DNA from: Clostridiales bacterium
Lineage (GTDB): Bacteria > Bacillota > Clostridia > Christensenellales > UBA3700
Assembly: GCA_014799645.1 (NCBI GenBank)
Contig: JAAVHQ010000029.1
Location: forward strand, 29,661 to 64,880
Length of the DNA: 35,220 bases
Reading direction: 5' to 3'
A program made the translations under genes and the position numbers. This document shows, in pieces, positions 28,703-35,220 of the stretch; within the stretch, counting starts at the first letter, position 1, and each line of letters starts with the position of its first letter. The notes beneath the pieces were generated by a model. The model worked only from the letters and a program-made list of their open reading frames with translations. It searched no databases and had not been told where the DNA came from.

Positions 28703-29989
28703 ATGTCTAACAAATATAAATTCGAAACACTTCAACTTCACGTAGGTCAGGAACAGCCTGACCCTGCGACGGACGCAAGAGCCGTGCCTATATATGCGAC
28801 GACTTCATACGTTTTCAAAAATTCCGCTCACGCGGCAGCGCGCTTTGGGCTTGCCGATGCGGGTAATATTTACGGTCGTTTGACCAACTCAACGCAAGAT
28901 GTATTCGAGAAGAGAATTGCCGCTCTTGAAGGCGGCGTTGCGGCTTTGGCTGTCGCTTCGGGCGCAGCGGCTATTACTTATACGTTGCAGGCTTTGGGTC
29001 AAGACGGCGGTCACTTCGTATCGCAAAAGACGATATATGGCGGAAGTTACAATCTTCTTGCTCACACGCTTACGGGCTTTGGCATAACGACGACTTTCGT
29101 TGATATACACAACCTTAAAGAAGTTGAGAAGGCTATAAAGAAAAACACGAGAGCGATTTATATCGAGACGCTCGGCAATCCCAACAGCGACATTCCCGAC
29201 ATTGACGCATTGGCGGAACTTGCTCACAAGCACGGTCTACCGCTCGTGGTGGACAATACTTTCGGTACGCCTTATCTTATCCGTCCTATCGAGCACGGCG
29301 CTGATATCGTCGTGCATTCAGCGACAAAGTTTATCGGCGGTCACGGTACGACGCTCGGCGGTGTAATCGTCGATTCGGGTAAGTTCGATTGGAAGGCTTC
29401 GGGTAAGTATCCCGCTATTGCGGACGCCAACCCGTCGTATCATAACATATCATTCGTAGATGCAGTCGGAGAGGCGGCGTTCGTGACCTATATTAGAGCG
29501 GTCTTGCTTCGCGACACTGGCGCGACAATTTCGCCATTCGCGGCGTTCTTGCTCTTGCAAGGTACGGAAACGCTATCTTTGAGATTGGAGCGTCACGCGG
29601 AGAATACCAAAAAGGTAATTGAATACCTTTCCAAGCATCCGCAGGTAGAGAAGGTCAATCACCCGTCTTTGGCGGATCATCCCGACCACGCGCTCTACGA
29701 GAAGTATTTCCCAAACGGAGGAGGCTCTATCTTTACCTTTGAAATAAAAGGCGGAGAAAAGGAAGCGCACAAGTTTATCGACAACTTGCAAATATTCTCG
29801 TTGCTTGCCAACGTTGCCGACGTCAAGAGCCTTGTTATTCATCCGGCTACGACCACGCACAGTCAGCTCACCGACGAGGAACTCGCCGACCAAGGCATCA
29901 AGAGAAATACAATCCGTCTTTCTATCGGCACGGAGCATATTGACGACATTATCGCAGACCTCGAAAGAGGATTCAAAGCAGTAAAATAA
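28703..29989 (+). CDS. metY: O-acetylhomoserine sulfhydrylase (aminocarboxypropyltransferase)
   Basis: ETLQLHVGQEQPDPATDARAVPIYATTSYVF...; PLP lysine motif VHSATKFIGGHGTTLGG. Confidence 0.95.
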   Translation: MSNKYKFETLQLHVGQEQPDPATDARAVPIYATTSYVFKNSAHAAARFGLADAGNIYGRLTNSTQDVFEKRIAALEGGVAALAVASGAAAITYTLQALGQDGGHFVSQKTIYGGSYNLLAHTLTGFGITTTFVDIHNLKEVEKAIKKNTRAIYIETLGNPNSDIPDIDALAELAHKHGLPLVVDNTFGTPYLIRPIEHGADIVVHSATKFIGGHGTTLGGVIVDSGKFDWKASGKYPAIADANPSYHNISFVDAVGEAAFVTYIRAVLLRDTGATISPFAAFLLLQGTETLSLRLERHAENTKKVIEYLSKHPQVEKVNHPSLADHPDHALYEKYFPNGGGSIFTFEIKGGEKEAHKFIDNLQIFSLLANVADVKSLVIHPATTTHSQLTDEELADQGIKRNTIRLSIGTEHIDDIIADLERGFKAVK

Positions 29990-30006
29990 TTTTGGAGGAC
30001 TAGACT

Positions 30007-30939
30007 ATGTCAAGAATTTTTACTTCGGCAGATCAACTTATAGGAAAAACTCCGCTTTTGGAACTTTCCAACTTGGAGAAAGAATACGGCTTGAAAGCCA
30101 AAATACTTGCAAAACTCGAATATCTCAATCCGGCAGGCTCTGTCAAAGACAGAGTTGCAAAGGCTATGATTGACGAGGCTGAGGCTTCGGGTAAACTCAA
30201 AAAAGGCTCTGTAATCATTGAACCGACTTCGGGTAATACCGGTATAGGTCTTGCGTCCGTTGCGGCGGCAAGAGGCTATCGTATCATTATAGTAATGCCC
30301 GAGACAATGTCTGTCGAGCGCAGACAAATAATGAAAGCGTACGGCGCGGAACTCGTGCTTTCCGACGGCGCAAAGGGTATGAAAGGCGCAATCGCAAAGG
30401 CTGAGGAACTCGCAAATGAAATCCCCAACAGTTTCATCCCCGGTCAGTTTGTCAACCCTGCAAATCCGCAGGCGCACAGACTAAGCACTGGCCCTGAAAT
30501 CTATGAAGATACGGACGGTAAAGTAGATATCTTCGTAGCGGGCGTAGGCACGGGCGGAACTATCACGGGCGTGGGCGAATATCTTAAATCTAAGAACCCG
30601 TCCGTCAAAGTAGTGGCTGTCGAACCGGCTACTTCCGCAGTGCTTTCCACAGGAGTTGCGGGAGCGCATAAGATACAAGGTATCGGCGCAGGATTCGTAC
30701 CCGACGTGCTGAATACAAAAATTTACGATGAGATAATAGCGGTGTCCAACGAAGACGCTTTTGCGATAGGCAAGGCGATAGGCAAGAGCGAAGGCGTGCT
30801 TGTAGGTATTTCTGCGGGCGCGGCAGTCTACGCGGCTATTGAGCTTGCAAAACGTCCCGAGAACGAGGGCAAGACCATCGTTGCGCTTTTGCCTGATACT
30901 GGCGACAGATATTTGTCAACGCCGCTATTTCAAGACTAA
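30007..30939 (+). CDS. cysK: Cysteine synthase A
   Basis: [57 protein letters not shown]. Confidence 0.97.
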   Translation: MSRIFTSADQLIGKTPLLELSNLEKEYGLKAKILAKLEYLNPAGSVKDRVAKAMIDEAEASGKLKKGSVIIEPTSGNTGIGLASVAAARGYRIIIVMPETMSVERRQIMKAYGAELVLSDGAKGMKGAIAKAEELANEIPNSFIPGQFVNPANPQAHRLSTGPEIYEDTDGKVDIFVAGVGTGGTITGVGEYLKSKNPSVKVVAVEPATSAVLSTGVAGAHKIQGIGAGFVPDVLNTKIYDEIIAVSNEDAFAIGKAIGKSEGVLVGISAGAAVYAAIELAKRPENEGKTIVALLPDTGDRYLSTPLFQD

Positions 30940-30953
30940 TTAAGGAGTAACAA

Positions 30954-31409
30954 ATGACGATTTCGACCAAAGGCAGATACGCCCTTAGAATAATGATTGA
31001 CCTTGCGGAGAATTGCAACGGCGCGTTTATTCCAATGAAAACGGTCGCCGAAAGACAGGGATTATCGCTTAAATATATAGAGCATATTTTGTCCGTATTA
31101 AAACAAAATAATTTTGTCGAAGGTATACACGGCAAGGGAGGCGGTTATCGCCTTACGAGAAAGCCCGAAGAGTATACCATCGGCGAAATCTTGCGACTTG
31201 TCGAGGGCGACCTCGCGCCCGTCGCTTGCTTGGAGTGCGGCGCAAAACCTTGTGAAAAAGTCAATCAGTGTCGCACAATATCTATGTGGCGCGACCTGCA
31301 AAACCTAATCGACAATTTCTTCGACGGCATTACAATCAAAGATTTAATGCTCGACGCGTCGAATTGTTCGAGCGGAATAGATATTTCATTTTTAGACGCG
31401 TCGCTATAA
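30954..31409 (+). CDS. Rrf2-family regulator (IscR/CymR-like)
   Basis: MTISTKGRYALRIMIDLAENCNG...LSLKYIEHILSVLKQNNFVEGIHGKGGGYRL; CLECGAKPCEKVNQC. Confidence 0.95.
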   Translation: MTISTKGRYALRIMIDLAENCNGAFIPMKTVAERQGLSLKYIEHILSVLKQNNFVEGIHGKGGGYRLTRKPEEYTIGEILRLVEGDLAPVACLECGAKPCEKVNQCRTISMWRDLQNLIDNFFDGITIKDLMLDASNCSSGIDISFLDASL

Positions 31410-31422
31410 CGGCGCGTCTTTT
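31394..31422 (+). terminator. Terminator overlapping the end of the Rrf2 gene
   Basis: AGACGCG...CGCGTCTTTTC. Confidence 0.6.
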
Positions 31423-31511
31423 CTTACTGTTTTACTGTTTGAATTGCTATTGATTATAGTATTTGACATACCGACGGATTAAAATTATAATTTAAGTAGG
31501 AGATAAATGCA

Positions 31512-31844
31512 ATGGCGATAACAGTAAATATTTATTACCGCGGCAAAGACGGCAACGCGGTTAAATTTGCAAAAGAGATGATTGCGTCCGGTATAGTCGA
31601 TAAAATCCGCAAGGAAAAGGGCAATATTCGTTATGATTATTTTTTGCCTCTAAACGAATCGGATACCGTGCTTTTAATCGACAGTTGGAAGGATCAGACC
31701 GCTCTTGATATTCATCACAAATCGCCCGTAATGGCGCAAATAGTCGCATTGCGTGAAAAATACGATTTGCATATGAAAGTCGAAAGGTATATTTCAGACG
31801 ATAATGAAGTATCCGAGTTGGATAAATCGTTTATTAGAAAATAA
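31512..31844 (+). CDS. Antibiotic biosynthesis monooxygenase (ABM)-domain protein
   Basis: Small dimeric ferredoxin-like pattern: GNAVKFAKEMIASGIVDKIRKEKGNIRYDYF...LLIDSWKDQTALDIHHKSPVMAQ. Confidence 0.85.
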   Translation: MAITVNIYYRGKDGNAVKFAKEMIASGIVDKIRKEKGNIRYDYFLPLNESDTVLLIDSWKDQTALDIHHKSPVMAQIVALREKYDLHMKVERYISDDNEVSELDKSFIRK

Positions 31845-31860
31845 TCAAAAGGAGTTTATT

Positions 31861-32838
31861 ATGGAAAAATTAAACTTGACAAATGAATGGGATAAAGTTT
31901 TCCCGAAAAGCGAAAAAGTAAATCACGAAAAAGTAACGTTTCACAATCGCTACGGCATTACGCTTGCGGCGGATTTGTATATTCCTAAAAACGCAAAAGG
32001 CAAACTATCCGCTATTGCGGTCTGCGGTCCGTTCGGCGCGGTAAAAGAACAGTCGTCGGGACTTTATGCGCAAGAAATGGCGGAACGCGGTTTTCTTACG
32101 ATTGCTTTCGACCCGTCCTTTACGGGAGAGAGTGGCGGTCAGCCTAGATACGTTGCTTCGCCCGATATAAATACCGAGGATTTTTGCGCGGCGGTGGATT
32201 ATCTTTCTTGCCGCGACGACGTAGATTCGAATAAGATCGGTATTATAGGTATTTGCGGTTGGGGCGGTATGGCAATCAATGCCGCGGCTATCGACACGAG
32301 AATTAGGGCTACGGTTGCGTCGACAATGTACGATATGACGAGAGTAAACGCAAAAGGCTATTTTGATTCCGCAGACAGCGAAGAGGCGCGCTATAATATG
32401 AAAAAAGCGTTGAACGCGCAACGCATTGTCGATTATAAAAACGGCAATTACGAATTAGGCGGCGGAGTGGTTGACCCACTACCCGAAGACGCGCCGTTCT
32501 TCGTAAAAGACTATTACGATTATTATAAGACCGATCGCGGTTATCATAAGCGTTCGTTGAACTCCAACGGCGGTTGGAACAAGACTTCCGCGCTTTCGTT
32601 TATCAATATGCCGATACTTGCTTACAGCAATGAAATAAGGAGCGCAGTACTTGTTATGCACGGCGAAAAAGCGCATTCGTGCTATTTCAGCAAAGACGCA
32701 TTCAAGAACTTGAAAGGCAACAACAAGGAATTGCTTATTATTCCCGATGCAGTTCATACCGATTTGTATGATAGAAAGGACGTCATTCCTTTTGAAAAGT
32801 TAGTAGATTTTTTCAAGAAGAATTTCGACGCTGAGTGA
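31861..32838 (+). CDS. Alpha/beta hydrolase
   Basis: ATG at 31861 after AGGAG (track ORF starts at 31804); VTFHNRYGITLAADLYIPKNA..., IGIICGWGG-type elbow, VLVMHGEKAHSCYFS, DAVHTDLYD. Confidence 0.9.
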   Translation: MEKLNLTNEWDKVFPKSEKVNHEKVTFHNRYGITLAADLYIPKNAKGKLSAIAVCGPFGAVKEQSSGLYAQEMAERGFLTIAFDPSFTGESGGQPRYVASPDINTEDFCAAVDYLSCRDDVDSNKIGIIGICGWGGMAINAAAIDTRIRATVASTMYDMTRVNAKGYFDSADSEEARYNMKKALNAQRIVDYKNGNYELGGGVVDPLPEDAPFFVKDYYDYYKTDRGYHKRSLNSNGGWNKTSALSFINMPILAYSNEIRSAVLVMHGEKAHSCYFSKDAFKNLKGNNKELLIIPDAVHTDLYDRKDVIPFEKLVDFFKKNFDAE

Positions 32839-32845
32839 TCTATAA

Positions 32846-32884
32846 AAAAGACCGATATAGATTGATTTTTTATCGGTCTTTTAT
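32846..32884. terminator. Bidirectional terminator
   Basis: AAAAGACCGAT...ATCGGTCTTTT between convergent genes. Confidence 0.8.
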
Positions 32885-32886
32885 TA

Positions 32887-33432
32887 TTACTGATTTTTCG
32901 CTAAATCTGTATATTTCTTTACAAAGTCTGCTTTTGCGTCCGTATAGGCGTCTCGATTATGCTCGTACTTTTTCCAAAGTTGCAATTTCAATTTTTCGTA
33001 CTCTTTTGCGATATCGGGGTGAGTATTTAGATAATCTCTGAAATATATTTCGTCTATATCGTTTTCAAGTCTGATATGCAGATGAAATACCTTTTCGGCA
33101 AATCCGTTTTCGGTATAGCCTTTGTTCAAGGAGACGCGCATGTCGTTTGCTGACATAATTATATATCCGTTTTCTTGCAACGTATCGGCTGTATCTTTTA
33201 GTTGGCGCGCTGATTTTACTACTATTAAAATATCAATAATAGGTTTCGACCAAATATCTTTTATCGCAGTGCTTCCGACGTGGTGATAAATCGTATCTGA
33301 CGGCAGTATGCTTTTAAGTTGCTTTACTTCATCATTATACCAGTCTGCCCAATACGGCTTATGTTCCGTCAAAAATATGGGGAAGAGTTGCCAAAGTTCT
33401 TCAAGTGTCATTTCAGAAAGTTGTTTGCTCAT
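32887..33432 (-). CDS. GrpB-family protein (nucleotidyltransferase-like)
   Basis: YHHVGSTAIKDIWSKPIIDILIVVKSARQLKDTADTLQENGYI. Confidence 0.93.
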   Translation of the reverse strand: MSKQLSEMTLEELWQLFPIFLTEHKPYWADWYNDEVKQLKSILPSDTIYHHVGSTAIKDIWSKPIIDILIVVKSARQLKDTADTLQENGYIIMSANDMRVSLNKGYTENGFAEKVFHLHIRLENDIDEIYFRDYLNTHPDIAKEYEKLKLQLWKKYEHNRDAYTDAKADFVKKYTDLAKNQ

Positions 33433-33459
33433 TGATGTTGTCCTTGCAAATCAATATAT

Positions 33460-33545
33460 AAAAAAACAGGGGTAAGATTGAAGTTAGCATCCGAACAATC
33501 TTTTATGCGAGAGCAGATTCCCTCACGCAACCCCAGTTTCTTTAT
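33460..33545 (-). ncRNA. Structured 5' leader or sRNA ending in an intrinsic-terminator-like stem, upstream of the GrpB-family gene
   Basis: Minus strand AAACTGGGGT-[TGCGTGAGggaatctgCTCTCGCA]-taaa-[AGATTG...CAATCT]-t-ACCCCTGTTTTTTT: two hairpins enclosed by an outer stem and followed by a U tract. Confidence 0.75.
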
Positions 33546-33551
33546 ACAATT

Positions 33552-33581
33552 ATTGTACACAAACAATCAGGGAAAAGTCAA
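33552..33581 (-). promoter_or_regulatory. Promoter of the structured leader
   Basis: Minus strand TTGACT (33581-33576), 18 nt, TACAAT (33557-33552). Confidence 0.75.
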
Positions 33582-33631
33582 CATTATAAAATATAATTGT
33601 AAAAAATCACTTAGTTTGTTATAATAATTCT

Positions 33632-34657
33632 ATGAACATGTTGAGATATAAAAAAGAGAATATAAATGAAGTTGTATCGCTTCTAAAATCTTGCGAAAAT
33701 CTTGTCGACTTGCCGACGAATTCCTTTAAGGACGTAGCCGCACTGCTAAAAGACTCGATTGTCGATAGCGAAAAGATGAGCAAATTGCTAGGCAAGTATT
33801 ACACGATTTTGGCGTGGGAAAACGAAGAGATAATCGGTTTGGCAAGTATGAACGGCGAGGGCGAGATCGGTTGGCTTGTCGTCCGCGAGGGAAACAATGT
33901 TGAAAAGACGGCAAAAGGTCTTTTTCGCGCGGTAGAGCGCGGAGCGGTAAAAAGAAAGATTCCAACTCTTTACGTTTGGAAACTTGACGAGTCGGAAAAA
34001 TTGCTTTCGAAGTGCGGATTTGAATTTGAAAAACTCATAGGCGACGAATACGGCGAAATGGAAAGTTATCTCATGGTAAAGAAATTGACGATAGAAGAAA
34101 AGAAGAAAGTCGAACTTTTGCCAGAGGACGTCAAGCGCTTTCAACTCGATCCGTCCAAGCCTATAAAAGTAGAGGGCAAGGCGAAGTTCTTTCCAATATT
34201 CATTTTTGCGCTGGCTTGCTTTTTTATCGCGTTGCTCATTGGGATAACGATAAATAATTACAATAATTCTCCCGACGGCAAATTAGATTCGAAATTCACT
34301 ATGTTTTTCATAATATTTGGCACGTTCTTCGTCGTTGCTCTTGCGATATTTATCGCTTATATTGCAAAGGGAATACGCTTGAAGAAAGAAGTGTTGACAA
34401 TGAATATAACGAACGGCTTGATAATCGACGAGTTTTCTCACGAGCATAAAGTATATGACGAGGACAGAATAGAAAGAACGAAGTATATAGAAGTGTCGTT
34501 GACTTACGTATTTTACGATGAAGAAATGCAAAAGCGTACGGGAAAGTTCAATCATAAATACGAAAGTCAAACTCCTAAATTTTACGTCGGTCAAGAAGTC
34601 GTCGTCGCATTCTCGCAAGGAAAGTGTTATATTTTGAAGAAGTACACGCTAAGATAG
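33632..34657 (+). CDS. GNAT-like domain fused to a two-TM membrane domain and a C-terminal DUF3592-like region
   Basis: N-terminal acetyltransferase-like half (ILAWENEEIIGLASMNGEGEIGWLVVREG...); TMs FFPIFIFALACFFIALLIGITI and FFIIFGTFFVVALAIFIAYIA. Confidence 0.7.
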   Translation: MNMLRYKKENINEVVSLLKSCENLVDLPTNSFKDVAALLKDSIVDSEKMSKLLGKYYTILAWENEEIIGLASMNGEGEIGWLVVREGNNVEKTAKGLFRAVERGAVKRKIPTLYVWKLDESEKLLSKCGFEFEKLIGDEYGEMESYLMVKKLTIEEKKKVELLPEDVKRFQLDPSKPIKVEGKAKFFPIFIFALACFFIALLIGITINNYNNSPDGKLDSKFTMFFIIFGTFFVVALAIFIAYIAKGIRLKKEVLTMNITNGLIIDEFSHEHKVYDEDRIERTKYIEVSLTYVFYDEEMQKRTGKFNHKYESQTPKFYVGQEVVVAFSQGKCYILKKYTLR

Positions 34658-34693
34658 CGTACTGAAATAATAAAGGTTATCGTTTATAAAAGA

Positions 34694-34727
34694 AGCCGAG
34701 TGAAATTCACTCGGCTTAAAGTTTTTG
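34694..34727. terminator. Intrinsic terminator between convergent genes
   Basis: AGCCGAGTGAAATTCACTCGGCTTAAAGTTTTT. Confidence 0.8.
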
Positions 34728-34737
34728 AAAGAAGTAA

Positions 34738-35220
34738 TCAGTTGGTCAAAAGGAACATTGCAATAAAGAGTATTGTTATTACCCAAGTGACAACGGATAT
34801 TTCTTTAATTTTGCCCGTGCATATCTTTACAAGTACGCAAGAGATAAGTCCTATTCCTATACCGAACGAGATTGAGAAGCCGAACGCCATAACCGTGACA
34901 GTCAAGAAAGCGGGGAGCGCTTTTGCAGGACTTGCCCAGTCGATATTTTTCACTGACGACATCATCAATACGCCTACCCACACGAGCGCGGCTGCGGTAG
35001 CGCAGTCGGGGATAATCTTTGCGATAGGACTTAAAAACATCGCGAAGAGGAAACATATTGCCGAGACGAGAGCGGCAAAACCCGTTCTTCCGCCTGCGGC
35101 AACGCCCGAAGACGCTTCGACGTAAGTCGTTACGGTCGTTGCTCCGCACACAGAGCCGACGCACGTCGCCACCGCGTCCGAAAGCATACATTGATTCATA
35201 CGCAAAGGATTGCCTTCGCT
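34738..35220 (-). CDS. NCS2-family purine permease (AzgA-like), 5' end outside window
   Basis: Frame open to the window edge; SEGNPLRMNQCMLSDAVATCVGSVCGATTVTTYVEASSGVAAGGRTGFAALV. Confidence 0.93.
   Translation of the reverse strand, partial: SEGNPLRMNQCMLSDAVATCVGSVCGATTVTTYVEASSGVAAGGRTGFAALVSAICFLFAMFLSPIAKIIPDCATAAALVWVGVLMMSSVKNIDWASPAKALPAFLTVTVMAFGFSISFGIGIGLISCVLVKICTGKIKEISVVTWVITILFIAMFLLTN

Overview
Firmicutes/Clostridia-like chromosomal segment, read by eye without database searches. The left flank (about 1-8.4 kb) is mostly ordinary: a truncated EamA transporter, an internally deleted ArsB/NhaD-type transporter remnant, a SLOG-family gene with an overlapping 51-aa membrane ORF, an XRE regulator, tRNA-Thr(GGT) with a nearby fragment of its 5' end, galU, and the CtsR-controlled ctsR-mcsA-mcsB-clpC operon. 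The middle (about 8.4-28.4 kb) is an accessory block. It holds two giant secreted proteins with PGRS-like GGNGGNGG regions, one of which ends in a Hint domain. Between them lies a three-gene cassette: a possible degenerate AAA+ protein, a TM-less VirD4/TraG-like ATPase, and an acidic protein with an FtsK-gamma-like winged helix. An ASCH protein follows the cassette, and a fused ABC transporter follows the second giant gene. A paired 18-bp motif with 21-bp period (TGTAAACTAAAGTTGACA) occurs upstream of both giant-protein loci and nowhere else I noticed. The right flank (28.4-35.2 kb) has a metY-cysK-rrf2 sulfur operon with a palindromic operator and a 21-aa leader ORF ending in MCRC, then an ABM protein, an alpha/beta hydrolase, a GrpB-family gene behind a riboswitch-like structured leader, a GNAT-membrane fusion and a truncated NCS2 permease. 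The best candidates for something undescribed are the orphan T4CP-like cassette with the giant Gly-rich/Hint proteins, and the structured leader upstream of the GrpB-family gene.
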